Part shown: one piece after another, positions 27,869 through 36,070 of the stretch
Layout: every line of letters begins with the position of its first letter
Position numbering within the stretch: the stretch's first letter is position 1
NCBI GenBank assembly: GCA_900768795.1
Contig: CAAGEH010000006.1
Coordinates: 1-64,000 of the forward strand
From: an uncultured Collinsella sp.
GTDB lineage: Bacteria; Actinomycetota; Coriobacteriia; Coriobacteriales; Coriobacteriaceae
Direction: 5' to 3'
Length of the DNA stretch: 64,000 bases
The notes under the pieces: model-generated
What the model saw: the letters and a program-made list of their open reading frames with translations, nothing else
Told to the model about the DNA's origin: nothing
Database searches by the model: none
Position numbers and translations under genes: made by a program

Positions 27869-27905
27869 CAAAAACTGGGGCAGTTTCAAAACGAACGTGC
27901 CCCAG
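27869..27905 (-). terminator. Intrinsic terminator after the glf-GT2 pair
   Basis: Perfect 8-bp stem CTGGGGCA/TGCCCCAG (27875-27882 with 27898-27905). Read on the minus strand it is followed by TTTTTGTTT. It lies between the GT2 stop and the degV start. Confidence 0.85.
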
Positions 27906-27913
27906 CAAAAGCA

Positions 27914-28945
27914 TCAGTTGAACTTGAAGATCTTGTTGGCCAAGTGGTAAATGCCAATCGTGGTCTTCTCTCCCGCGCGGCCGCGCAGATTGGTAAACAG
28001 CCCGACCACTCCGTAACGCGCGTGGCGATACATCGTCTGGTCGTATTCCTTAAGGTCAGCCCACAGTTTGGTCAGCCGCTCGTCGGCGCCCTCTTCATCG
28101 GAGAGCTTGGTGAACACCGAGCAGATCGCCATCATCATGGTGAAATACCCCATCATGTAGCTGCGGAGACGCGGCTGGGGAACATCCTCGCCCAGATGGA
28201 AGGAGTTCATCATGATGCGCGTGACACGGAACTGCTGGTCCAGACGTTTGACCATGGTCGCCTCGTTAACGCTCTGTCCCTCGCGACCGATGAAGTAACG
28301 GTACAGGTCGATGTCGGCGTAGTACATGGTCTTGCAGCGCGGCAGCGGCACGTAGGCATAGATGTTGTCGACGTAGAACGTATGCGGTGGCATGGGAAGA
28401 TTCGCCTCGCGCAGCAGGTCCGTGCGATAGCAGAGGCTGTGCATCAGCAGGTTCTGGTCGAGCCGGAAATGCCCGATATCGTTCCATGTGAAGATTTTCT
28501 TGCGCGGCAAGGCGGACTTGTAACCGATCGCGGTATGGGTCCCCTCGTGCACCTTCTCGTACACGTAATTGGAGATAAAGAGGTCGACGCGCTGGTCGCG
28601 CTCCTCGAACCCGCGAAGAATAGAGAGCGTCGTCGAAAGCGCGTCGCCATCGAGCCAATCATCGGAGTCGACGACCTTGTAGTAGGTTCCCTGAGCCTCG
28701 CGCAGACCGGAAAGCACGGCGATACCATGACCGCCGTTCTCCTGATGGACGGCACGGATGATGCCCGGATACTTGGCCTCCCATGCGTCAGCCTTTTCCG
28801 GCGTCTCATCATGGCTGCCGTCATCGACAATGATGATCTCGATATCGCTTGCGTAGTCGCTCCCCTCGAGAATCGAGGTGATGCAGTGATCCATGTCCTT
28901 CGCGGCGTTGTACGAAGGAATACCGAAAGTAATGACTTTATGCAT
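27914..28945 (-). CDS. Family 2 glycosyltransferase
   Basis: 343 residues. The GT-A fold starts at once: VITFGIPSYNAAKDMDHCI, the UDP-binding IIIVDDGSHDETPEKA, and the DxD-type metal site KVVDSDDWLDGDAL. No membrane segment is evident. The start overlaps the end of glf by eight bases, so the two form an operon. I infer a cytoplasmic galactofuranosyltransferase or another sugar transferase in surface-glycan synthesis; the donor sugar is inferred from the glf neighbour only. Confidence 0.85.
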   Translation of the reverse strand: MHKVITFGIPSYNAAKDMDHCITSILEGSDYASDIEIIIVDDGSHDETPEKADAWEAKYPGIIRAVHQENGGHGIAVLSGLREAQGTYYKVVDSDDWLDGDALSTTLSILRGFEERDQRVDLFISNYVYEKVHEGTHTAIGYKSALPRKKIFTWNDIGHFRLDQNLLMHSLCYRTDLLREANLPMPPHTFYVDNIYAYVPLPRCKTMYYADIDLYRYFIGREGQSVNEATMVKRLDQQFRVTRIMMNSFHLGEDVPQPRLRSYMMGYFTMMMAICSVFTKLSDEEGADERLTKLWADLKEYDQTMYRHARYGVVGLFTNLRGRAGEKTTIGIYHLANKIFKFN

Positions 28946-30140
28946 GGCAGGCGATAATCTCGTCAGATAGCTCGAGGGCAGAATTGGTCACGGCGTCCAT
29001 GTCGTAGTAGCGGTACTCGGCAAGGCGACCGACCGGATGAAAATTGGTGAGGTTCTGAACGCGCTCGAGGTAACGCTCGTAGAGCTCGCGGTTCTTGTCC
29101 TCGAGAATCGCGTAGTACGGGGTCTCGCCCGAGCCGGGGGTGTACGCCTTGGAGTACTCCTTCATGATCGTGGTCTTGCCGGGAACGACCTGACCGGTCA
29201 TGTTCTTGAACTCGGTGATACGCGTGAAGTCCTCACTCGTGGTGTAGTTGACGGTGCCCACGGGCTGGAACTGGTCCTGGTCGAGCGTCTCGAACTTCAT
29301 GTCGAGCGTACGGTACGGCAGCGCACCGAGGTCGAGATCGAACAGCTCGTCGAGCGGACCGGTGTAGACGACCTCACCGCCGTAGACCTGACCCTTGACG
29401 CGGATGTTGGTCTCGTCGATATCGAAGATGTCGCGCGCATCGACGTCGCAGAAAACGTCGATCATATCGTGGTCGAGCATGTGCTCGAAAAGCTTGGTGT
29501 AACCGTCCTTGGGCATCCCCTGGAACGGCGCCTGCGGGAAGTAGCGGTCGTCGTCGCCAATGAAGACGGGCACGCGGCCGGTGATCGACGGGTCGATCTG
29601 ATCGGGAGTCTGGCCCCACTGCTTCATAGTGTAGTGCAGAAAGACGTTCTCGAAAACATAATCGGCGACCTCTGCAAGATCGGGATCGCTCTTCTTGCGC
29701 AGCTCCATGATCGGGACCTTGACGTCCTTGCCGAACGTGGCCACGAGCTTCTGATACAGCTGCTCTCCGCGCTCTTCGCCGAAGGCAAGCTTGAGGCTCT
29801 TGTGGTTGAACGGAACGGGCATGAGGGTACCGTGAATGTTGGCGAGAACCTTGTGCTGATAGTCGGTCCACTCGGTAAAGCGCGAAAGGAAGTTGTGGAC
29901 GCGCTCGTTGTACGTGTGATAGATGTGCGGACCGTACTCGTGAACGAGAATACCCGCCTCGTTCTCGAAGTCGTATGCATTGCCCGCGATATGGTTGCGG
30001 CGCTCGAGCACCGCCACGCGGAATCCAGCGGTCTCGGCGAGGCGGCGTGCGCAAACGGCGCCTGCATAGCCCGCGCCCACGACAATCATGTCATAAGCAG
30101 CAGGATTGAACTGCTCGGGAAGACCAGAGGTAATCTGCAT
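28938..30140 (-). CDS. glf: UDP-galactopyranose mutase
   Basis: 400 residues. It isomerises UDP-galactopyranose to UDP-galactofuranose using reduced FAD. The N-terminal dinucleotide motif is MIVVGAGYAGAVCARRLAE with ERRNHIAGNAYDFENEAGI following. GPHIYHTYNERVHNFLSRF is diagnostic for Glf, and the C-terminal PVGRLAEYRYYDMDAV carries FAD/substrate contacts. It is coupled to the downstream glycosyltransferase, which points to a galactofuranose-containing cell-surface glycan. Confidence 0.97.
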   Translation of the reverse strand: MQITSGLPEQFNPAAYDMIVVGAGYAGAVCARRLAETAGFRVAVLERRNHIAGNAYDFENEAGILVHEYGPHIYHTYNERVHNFLSRFTEWTDYQHKVLANIHGTLMPVPFNHKSLKLAFGEERGEQLYQKLVATFGKDVKVPIMELRKKSDPDLAEVADYVFENVFLHYTMKQWGQTPDQIDPSITGRVPVFIGDDDRYFPQAPFQGMPKDGYTKLFEHMLDHDMIDVFCDVDARDIFDIDETNIRVKGQVYGGEVVYTGPLDELFDLDLGALPYRTLDMKFETLDQDQFQPVGTVNYTTSEDFTRITEFKNMTGQVVPGKTTIMKEYSKAYTPGSGETPYYAILEDKNRELYERYLERVQNLTNFHPVGRLAEYRYYDMDAVTNSALELSDEIIACHA

Positions 30141-30225
30141 CGATACTCCTTGAACGAAGTTCCTGCTACGAATGTGAGCAGGCTATTTGGTTGAAATATG
30201 CCGAATTCGACAAACTATCAGAAGG

Positions 30226-30251
30226 ATTATAGCGCTCCCGCGGCCTATAAT
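30226..30251. promoter_or_regulatory. Divergent -10 elements between glf and pta
   Basis: A minus-strand TATAAT (30226-30231) and a plus-strand TATAAT (30246-30251) face outwards, forming the inverted repeat ATTATAG/CTATAAT with a 12-bp centre. No convincing -35 hexamer accompanies either. They are placed about 85 bp before glf and 115 bp before pta. Confidence 0.45.
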
Positions 30252-30365
30252 GACCTAGCCACACATAAAACAGCTCGACCCCGCAATCGCGATGTCCAGC
30301 GCAGTGCCTATTTTGACCATACGCGCATCGCATACGAGACGAGCCACTTAACAAAAGGGAGCAGC

Positions 30366-31346
30366 ATGAGCGATTTTCTCAACCGTATGAAAGCCGCCGC
30401 AAAATCCAACCTCAAGACCATCGTCCTGCCCGAAGGTGAAGATCCGCGCACCATCGAGGCAGCGAAGAAGATCATCGACGAGGGGCTAGCCAAGCTCGTC
30501 ATTCTCGGCGATCCCTCCGAAATCGACGTGCCCGGTGCCACCGTCATCGACCCTAAGAACGCTGAGAAGCATGAGGAGTACGCGCAGAAGTTCGCCGAGC
30601 TTCGTGCCAAAAAGGGCGTGACCATCGAGCAGGCCCGCGCTCAGGTCATGGACGCCACCTATTTCGGCACCATGATGGTCAAGATGGGCGACGCCGACGG
30701 CCTCGTCTCCGGCGCGTGCCACTCCACCGCCAACACGCTGCGCCCCGCGCTCCAGATCCTCAAGACCGCACCGGGCACCAAACTCGTCTCGGCCTTCTTC
30801 GTCATGTGCACCGACACCCCCGAGTTCGGCACCGACGGCACGCTGATCTTTGCCGACTGCGCGCTCAACATCAACCCCTCCTCTGACGAGCTGTCCGAGA
30901 TCGCCATCGCGAGCGCCCAGTCTTGGAAGACCTTCATGGGCAACGCCGAGCCGCATGTGGCGATGCTCTCCTACTCGACCATGGGCTCCGCGGGCGGCGA
31001 CGTGGCCAAGAAGGTCCAGGAAGCCGTGAGCTTCTGCAAGGAGAAGGCTCCCGAGCTCGCCATCGACGGCGACCTTCAGCTCGATGCAGCCATCGTCCCC
31101 AAAGTTGCGCAGCTCAAGGCCCCCGGCTCCACGGTAGCAGGCAAGGCAAACGTGCTCGTGTTCCCCGACCTCGAGGCCGGCAACATCGGCTACAAGCTCG
31201 TTCAGCGTTTTGCCCACGCAGATGCGTACGGACCGGTGCTTCAGGGTATCCCCAAGCCCGTCAACGACCTTTCGCGCGGCTGCTCTGCCGACGACATCGT
31301 GGGCGTTGTCGCCATCACCGCCGTCCAGGCTCAGATGGCTGAGTAG
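30366..31346 (+). CDS. pta: Phosphate acetyltransferase
   Basis: 326 residues from the ATG at 30366 (AAGGGAG upstream); upstream in-frame codons lack a ribosome site. It exchanges acetyl-CoA and phosphate for acetyl phosphate and CoA. The N-terminus (KTIVLPEGEDPRTIEAAKKI) and the C-terminal signatures VFPDLEAGNIGYKLVQRF and PVNDLSRGCSADDI are typical of the short, single-domain Pta. Two acetate kinase genes lie convergently downstream, giving the acetate/ATP branch of fermentation. Confidence 0.97.
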   Translation: MSDFLNRMKAAAKSNLKTIVLPEGEDPRTIEAAKKIIDEGLAKLVILGDPSEIDVPGATVIDPKNAEKHEEYAQKFAELRAKKGVTIEQARAQVMDATYFGTMMVKMGDADGLVSGACHSTANTLRPALQILKTAPGTKLVSAFFVMCTDTPEFGTDGTLIFADCALNINPSSDELSEIAIASAQSWKTFMGNAEPHVAMLSYSTMGSAGGDVAKKVQEAVSFCKEKAPELAIDGDLQLDAAIVPKVAQLKAPGSTVAGKANVLVFPDLEAGNIGYKLVQRFAHADAYGPVLQGIPKPVNDLSRGCSADDIVGVVAITAVQAQMAE

Positions 31347-31375
31347 CAACTCACGTTATTGGCTAACGTTATTCG

Positions 31376-31421
31376 GCGCGCACGAGATTAGACCTTTAGC
31401 GCGCGCAAGATTCAGCCTTTA
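31376..31421. repeat. Two tandem 23-bp degenerate repeats downstream of pta
   Basis: 31376-31398 and 31399-31421 share GCGCGC-AAGATT--CCTTTA with a few differences. They lie between the pta stop and its terminator. No function is visible. Confidence 0.6.
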
Positions 31422-31462
31422 AATTGCCCGCGGAGCCGAAAGACACACCGCGATACGAGTCA

Positions 31463-31498
31463 CCCCGCTTCTTAGACATAAGAAGCGGGGACTTTTTT
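31463..31498 (+). terminator. Intrinsic terminator after pta
   Basis: Perfect 12-bp stem CCCCGCTTCTTA/TAAGAAGCGGGG (31463-31474 with 31479-31490), 4-base loop, followed by ACTTTTTT. Confidence 0.93.
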
Positions 31499-31605
31499 CG
31501 TGAACATCCAGCTGAGCGCAATTAATAGAGATTTATCACGTGCCCAAAAATACGCGCCTCGCCCAAAAAGGTCGTAGAAAAAGCAACGACACAGCACCCG
31601 AAATC

Positions 31606-31748
31606 AGTTCGTTTCGATATTAGGCGGCAGTATGCCGGTTTACCGAATAGACCATATATCCGCACCGCTTTTACCTGCGGAAACGACACTAGGTTTCATG
31701 TTGAAACTCGGAAGGTTTCGAAACTGCCGCCTAATATCGAAACGAACT
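31606..31748. mobile_element. 143-bp element with perfect 26-bp terminal inverted repeats
   Basis: Arms at 31606-31631 (starting AGTTCGTTTCGAT) and 31723-31748 are exact reverse complements over 26 bp and enclose 91 bp with no open frame. ATC flanks both outer ends, a possible 3-bp target duplication. It sits in the gene-free 31347-31943 stretch between the convergent pta and ackA. The structure suits a non-autonomous MITE-like element. The arms could also fold into a large stem. No transposase is nearby, so mobility is inference. Confidence 0.55.
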
Positions 31749-31872
31749 ATCTACGGTTTGCTGTTCGGCTCGATAAACAGGAACGATGTTGGCTCGCCAA
31801 CCCGCTTCTCGGTCCTCACGTGGCGGAACGCACTCGTCCCCCACCGAAAGGCAAGCAAACAGTATTCATATT

Positions 31873-31915
31873 GAAAACGCAGGAGCAAAGCCTTTAACAA
31901 GCCATGCACCTGCGT
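31873..31915 (-). terminator. Intrinsic terminator after the first ackA
   Basis: Stem ACGCAGGTGCA/TGCTCCTGCGT with one mismatch (31877-31887 with 31905-31915). On the minus strand it is followed by TTTTCAATA. It lies 28 bp past the ackA stop. Confidence 0.65.
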
Positions 31916-31943
31916 CTCCCCTATCTATTAACGAAAACCCTAC

Positions 31944-33122
31944 CTACTCAGCACCCGTGAGACGCTCGACATCGAGCGCGATCATATACTCCTCATCGGT
32001 AGGAATCACGGCGACGGTAACGGCGGAACCGGCCGCGCTGATAACCTGCGCGCCCTTGCCCACAGCAGCCTTGTTCTTCTCGCGATCCACGCGGACGCCA
32101 AGCCACTCAAGGCACTCGCAAAACGCCTGACGGATCGTCCAGTCGTTCTCACCGATGCCCGCCGCAAACGATATAGTGTCGACACCCGACATCGATGCAA
32201 TCATCGCACCCGCCTGCTGCATCGCCTTGTACGCAAAGAGGTCGAACGCGAACAGACAGTCTTCATCGCCCTCGGACGCACGCGTGCGAATGTCGCGCGC
32301 ATCGTTGGAAATACCGCTCAGAGCAAGCAGGCCGGACTTTTTGTTAAGCATCTCGTCGACCTCTTCGGCGGTGTAACCGCCCTCGCGCTGGAGATAGCAG
32401 ACCGTGGCGGGGTCGATGGAACCGCTGCGTGTGCCCATCACAAGACCATCGAGCGGAGTGAGCCCCATGGTGGTATCCATACAGACACCGTCCTCGATAG
32501 CGGCGAGCGAGCAACCATTACCCAAATGGCACGACAGGAGCTTATGGCAGCTATTGCCAAACAGCTCGTGAGCACGCATCCACTCGTAGCGATGGCTCGT
32601 TCCGTGGGCACCGTACTTGCGTACATGATACTTTTCGCGCACGTCGCGCGGAAGAGCATACGTACTCGCAACGGCGGGCATAGTCATATGGAATGAGGTA
32701 TCGAACACCGCAACGTTGGGAATCGCAGGGTAACGCTTTCGGCAGTATTCAATCGCCGCCGCCTCACCATAGTTATGAAGCGGAGCGAGCGGAGCGACCT
32801 CGTAGATCTTTGCCAGCACGTCGTCGTCGACGAGAGCGGAATCGTGGAAGTACCAGCCGCCCTGAACGATGCGGTGGCCGATGCCATCGATCGTTACGTC
32901 AAGCGCGTCGAGCTCATCGAACACGCGCTCGATGGCTGCCGCATGGTCGGGAAACGCCGCCTTATCTACAACCTTATCCCCGCCGGCCACAGCATGACCA
33001 AAGAGCCCCTCATCAAGACCGATACGTTCGCAGTTGCCGCGCGCAAGCACGTCACGCGACTTCGTATCGAGAAGTTGGTACTTGAGACTTGAGCTACCCG
33101 CATTAACGACAAGAACGTTCAT
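31944..33122 (-). CDS. ackA: Acetate kinase (first copy)
   Basis: 392 residues with AGGGGAGG before the ATG. It converts acetyl phosphate plus ADP to acetate plus ATP. Family motifs are NVLVVNAGSSSLKYQ at the N-terminus, the conserved GIGHRIVQGGWYF, FDTSFHMTMP, the substrate segment YGAHGTSHRY and CHLGNGCSLAAI. The adenine-site region FAAGIGEND is present. It is paralogous to the next gene on the same strand (33320-34498), from which it is separated by ~200 bp. Divergence between the two suggests an old duplication. Confidence 0.96.
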   Translation of the reverse strand: MNVLVVNAGSSSLKYQLLDTKSRDVLARGNCERIGLDEGLFGHAVAGGDKVVDKAAFPDHAAAIERVFDELDALDVTIDGIGHRIVQGGWYFHDSALVDDDVLAKIYEVAPLAPLHNYGEAAAIEYCRKRYPAIPNVAVFDTSFHMTMPAVASTYALPRDVREKYHVRKYGAHGTSHRYEWMRAHELFGNSCHKLLSCHLGNGCSLAAIEDGVCMDTTMGLTPLDGLVMGTRSGSIDPATVCYLQREGGYTAEEVDEMLNKKSGLLALSGISNDARDIRTRASEGDEDCLFAFDLFAYKAMQQAGAMIASMSGVDTISFAAGIGENDWTIRQAFCECLEWLGVRVDREKNKAAVGKGAQVISAAGSAVTVAVIPTDEEYMIALDVERLTGAE

Positions 33123-33221
33123 ATCGGTTTTCCTCCCCTATCTGGAGTTGATGACGGATTAACGAGCGCTGCGGAAATCGGCACGGTAAAATCTGGCGAG
33201 CTCAAACAGCTCGGCAAATCG

Positions 33222-33247
33222 AACCGCAGCATCCAACCGCAGCATCC
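33222..33247. repeat. 13-bp perfect tandem repeat between the ackA copies
   Basis: AACCGCAGCATCC occurs twice back to back (33222-33234, 33235-33247) in the 197-bp gap between the ackA genes. No terminator is obvious in this gap, so the two genes may be co-transcribed. Confidence 0.7.
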
Positions 33248-33319
33248 GGTACACGATACTCATATGCGGAGGGGCGCACGGGCCCCACGGCATGAACTGC
33301 ACTATTCGACAACGAGAAC

Positions 33320-34498
33320 CTATTTGGAAGCAGAGACGATACGCTCGACGTCGGAGGCGATCATATACTCCTCGTCGGTGGGCACAACATAGATAGCGAC
33401 AGGAGAGTCCTCGCGCGAGAGCTTCCAAGCGCCCTCGGCACGCAGCGCATTCTTTGCATGGTCCATCTTGACGCCCATCCAGGCAAGACGGTCGGCAACG
33501 CCCGCGCGCACCGCAGGGGCATGCTCGCCGATACCGGCGGTGAATACCAGCGTATCCATACCGCACATGGAGGTTGCCATCTCGGCGACCTTGGCGGCGA
33601 TCTTGTAGACGAACATATCGAACGCAAGTTGCGCGTCCTCGTCGCCGGCGGCAGCGAGCTCCTCGATGTTGCGGCAGTCGTTGGTCTTGCCCGAAACGGC
33701 GAGGAGGCCGGACTTCTTGTTCATCATCTCATCGACGTCATCGTAGCTGTAGCCGCCCTCACGCTGGAGATAGCAAACCGTGGCGGGATCGATGGAGCCG
33801 CAGCGCGTACCCATCATGACGCCGTCGAGCGGCGTGAGCCCCATGGTGGTGTCCATGCATTTGCCGTCCTCGATGGCGCAAAGCGAAGCACCGGAGCCGA
33901 TATGGCACACGACGACTTTGCGGGCCTTTCCGTTCGTCATCTTCTCAATCTCCTGAGCGATGTAGCGATAGCTCGTACCATGGGCGCCGTATTTACGGAT
34001 ATGGAGCTTATCGCACACGTCTTTGGGGAGCGCATAGGTCTGGGCGACCTTGGGCATGTTGAAGTGGAAGGCGGTGTCGTAGACGGTGACGTTGGGCAGA
34101 TCGGGATACTGCTCTAGGCAGTACTCGATAACGTTGGCCTCGGGATTGTTGTGGAGCGGGGCGAGCGGGGCGACCTCACGGATCTTGGTGAGGATGTCGG
34201 CATCGACGAGCGTGGAATCGCCGAAGTACCAACCGCCCTGAACGATACGGTGGCCGATGCCGTCGATGGCGACCTTGTTGGCTTCGAGGTCCTTGAGGAC
34301 GGCCTCGATAGCGACCTTATGATCGGGGAATTCAAGGCTCTCGGTCACCTTTTTGCTGCCGTTGGCTGCATGAGTGAAGCTACCGCCGGTGAAACCGACG
34401 CGCTCGCAGGAGCCCTTGGCAGAAACCGCATGCGTATTAGTATCGATGACCTGGTATTTCAGGGTTGAAGAACCGGCGTTGACAACGAGAACGTTCAT
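33320..34498 (-). CDS. ackA: Acetate kinase (second copy)
   Basis: 392 residues from the ATG at 34498 (AGGGAG upstream). It has the same motifs as its neighbour: NVLVVNAGSSTLKYQ, GIGHRIVQGGWYF, YDTAFHFNMP, YGAHGTSYRY, CHIGSGASLCAI and FTAGIGEHAP. All active-site regions look intact in both copies, so neither appears to be a pseudogene. It is the promoter-proximal gene of the pair; a leader hairpin lies upstream. Two acetate kinases beside one pta is unusual; different acyl-chain preference is one possible explanation. Confidence 0.96.
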   Translation of the reverse strand: MNVLVVNAGSSTLKYQVIDTNTHAVSAKGSCERVGFTGGSFTHAANGSKKVTESLEFPDHKVAIEAVLKDLEANKVAIDGIGHRIVQGGWYFGDSTLVDADILTKIREVAPLAPLHNNPEANVIEYCLEQYPDLPNVTVYDTAFHFNMPKVAQTYALPKDVCDKLHIRKYGAHGTSYRYIAQEIEKMTNGKARKVVVCHIGSGASLCAIEDGKCMDTTMGLTPLDGVMMGTRCGSIDPATVCYLQREGGYSYDDVDEMMNKKSGLLAVSGKTNDCRNIEELAAAGDEDAQLAFDMFVYKIAAKVAEMATSMCGMDTLVFTAGIGEHAPAVRAGVADRLAWMGVKMDHAKNALRAEGAWKLSREDSPVAIYVVPTDEEYMIASDVERIVSASK

Positions 34499-34555
34499 GA
34501 ATCTCCCTACAAACAGGCGGTACGTTTCCGCCACGTTACATACGAGTCAATAATA

Positions 34556-34588
34556 AACCCGCAACGCAAGAGAAGCGTCACGGGTTTG
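34556..34588 (-). promoter_or_regulatory. Leader hairpin upstream of the second ackA
   Basis: Thirteen-base arms AAACCCGCAACGC/GCGTCACGGGTTT (34556-34568 with 34576-34588; two mismatches) with a 7-base loop. Read on the minus strand, ATTATTG follows. It lies about 58 bp before the ackA start, in AT-rich DNA, so it could be a weak attenuator or part of the 5' leader. The rest of 34499-34761 shows nothing else clear. Confidence 0.45.
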
Positions 34589-34761
34589 ACCATTGTTTGA
34601 CAAAAATACAGGCGGAATATCCTGCCGATTGTTCTAAACGACGCCGTAGTAGATTCCAATATCTCAAGACGTCAAATCGAATTGGACAATTATTCGACAT
34701 TCGCTTGCCGGCACTAGGGTGTCAATAACTTCTAAAACGCAATAAGCAATCCGGTTTACCC

Positions 34762-35229
34762 ATGCGCTGTTTTCTTGAAACAATAGTGGACCCACAGTTT
34801 ATTCCAGCGGACACTTATAAAAATCAGCCAAATTATTCAATTTCTGTGCCGCAAACGACAAACAGCAATCAATCAATCTCGTCTTTTAAGAAAAGAGGAA
34901 CACGCATCCATCTTGTCTTGGAATCAAAGGGAAAGGGCGCGGTTCTTCTTCCGCTTCTTTACTATCCTGGCTATCAAATACAAAACTCGGACAGCAACAT
35001 CTCCGCAATGCTGTCAAGCGGTGCTAAGGGGCAGATGCAGCTAAACGTCAATGGAAAAGGAAAGACGACCATAGATATCGCCTTTGTTGAACCACCGGTT
35101 TGGCGACTCGCTGAGATAACTTCACTGGTAACCGCACTAGCTCTACTTATGTTTTATACCAAGCTTTATCGCAGCAGAAACAAAATGACTCAACTCGAGA
35201 GCAGCTTGGAAAATAAAGCGCTGCTTTGA
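34762..35229 (+). pseudogene. C-terminal remnant of a large membrane protein
   Basis: 155 codons, clearly lower in G+C than its neighbours and with no good ribosome site. The segment GAVLLPLLYYPGYQIQN, a short beta-rich part with GKGKTTIDIAFVEPPVW, then one membrane helix (~residues 118-138) and a basic end resemble the C-terminus of YfhO-like polytopic membrane proteins, whose long multi-helix N-terminal part is missing. I read it as the surviving 3' end of a deleted or imported gene. A short genuine protein cannot be ruled out. Confidence 0.5.
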
Positions 35230-35274
35230 CTTTTTAGCAATTAATGAAGCTACAAATTAATCTATGAAGCGATA

Positions 35275-35320
35275 AACGGCGGCGACATCCGAGTAGGAAT
35301 ATCGCCGCCGTTCGATTTTT
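35275..35320 (+). terminator. Intrinsic terminator after the remnant gene
   Basis: Perfect 11-bp stem AACGGCGGCGA/TCGCCGCCGTT (35275-35285 with 35302-35312), followed by CGATTTTT on the plus strand. Confidence 0.8.
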
Positions 35321-35384
35321 GCCGTAAGTTTTAGGTGAATACGATACTGCCTATAAACGCATTGCAGAAACAAAATGACAGGGA

Positions 35385-35720
35385 CTACAGCAGATTCTCG
35401 CCCAGGTTCTTACCGCCGAGGACGTGCATGTGGAAATGCATGACCGTTTGACCGGCATCGGCGCCTTTGTTTGAAATCACACGGAAGCCCTTGTCGAGAC
35501 CTTTGGCGGCAGCCACCTCCTTGATGGCATGCGCCATGGCTCCCAGCGTTTCCGCCGGCACGTCATCGGTAATATCGGTGTAGTGCTTCTTGGGAATCAC
35601 GAGCGTATGAACGGGCGCCTGCGGGTTGAGGTCATCGAAAGCGAGCACCTGGTCGTCCTCGTACACCACCGTGGACGGAATCTCGTGGTTGGCGATTTTG
35701 CAGAAAATGCAGTCACACAT
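35385..35720 (-). CDS. HIT family nucleotide-binding hydrolase
   Basis: 111 residues. The N-terminal CDCIFCKIANHEIPSTVVYEDD (with a CxxC pair) and the histidine triad HFHMHV are those of the HINT/PKCI-like branch, which hydrolyse nucleoside phosphoramidates and AMP-lysine. It would be cytoplasmic. It ends the minus-strand run xseA-xseB-HIT, with a ~50-bp gap after xseB. Confidence 0.93.
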   Translation of the reverse strand: MCDCIFCKIANHEIPSTVVYEDDQVLAFDDLNPQAPVHTLVIPKKHYTDITDDVPAETLGAMAHAIKEVAAAKGLDKGFRVISNKGADAGQTVMHFHMHVLGGKNLGENLL

Positions 35721-35771
35721 TTGGAGCCATTCCTCTCGGGATAGAAGTTGAAAACAAAAGCGATTGTACGG

Positions 35772-36038
35772 CTAAAGTTTGAGCGAATCATCCGTCGAAG
35801 CCGGATCGGCGGGAACAACCTTGTCCTCACCGTCCACATCGGCAAGAAGCACGGAAACCTTCTGCTCGGCATCCGCCAGACGCGTCCGCAAGCTTTTGAG
35901 CAGCTCAACTCCGCGCGTGTAACTCGCGAGCGAATCCTCGAGCTCCATGTCCCCGGCCTCAAGACTGCGAATAATCAGCTCAAGCTCCTGGGACGCCTCT
36001 TTGTACGAAAGCGACTCGACGTTTTTCTTCTTAGGCAT
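35772..36038 (-). CDS. xseB: Exodeoxyribonuclease VII small subunit
   Basis: 88 residues from the ATG at 36038; a TTG at 36050 is an alternative, and neither has a strong ribosome site. The family core LSYKEASQELELIIRSLEAG, followed by DSLASYTRGVELLKSLRTRL, forms the two-helix hairpin that binds XseA. The enzyme degrades single-stranded DNA to oligonucleotides. It lies 32 bp after xseA. The C-terminal ~20 residues are acidic and variable. Confidence 0.92.
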   Translation of the reverse strand: MPKKKNVESLSYKEASQELELIIRSLEAGDMELEDSLASYTRGVELLKSLRTRLADAEQKVSVLLADVDGEDKVVPADPASTDDSLKL

Positions 36039-36070
36039 AAACAAATCCAATCTTTGTATCGTGACCTTAC

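Noticed and set aside
31606..31748. Phase-variable invertible promoter
   Set aside because: Inverted repeats around ~90 bp suggested this, but both neighbours are transcribed towards the element, no promoter hexamers with proper spacing lie inside, and no invertase gene is near.
33159..33566. 135-codon minus-strand frame spanning the gap between the ackA copies
   Set aside because: Mostly out-of-frame overlap with the second ackA; Arg/Cys-rich translation, no ribosome site.
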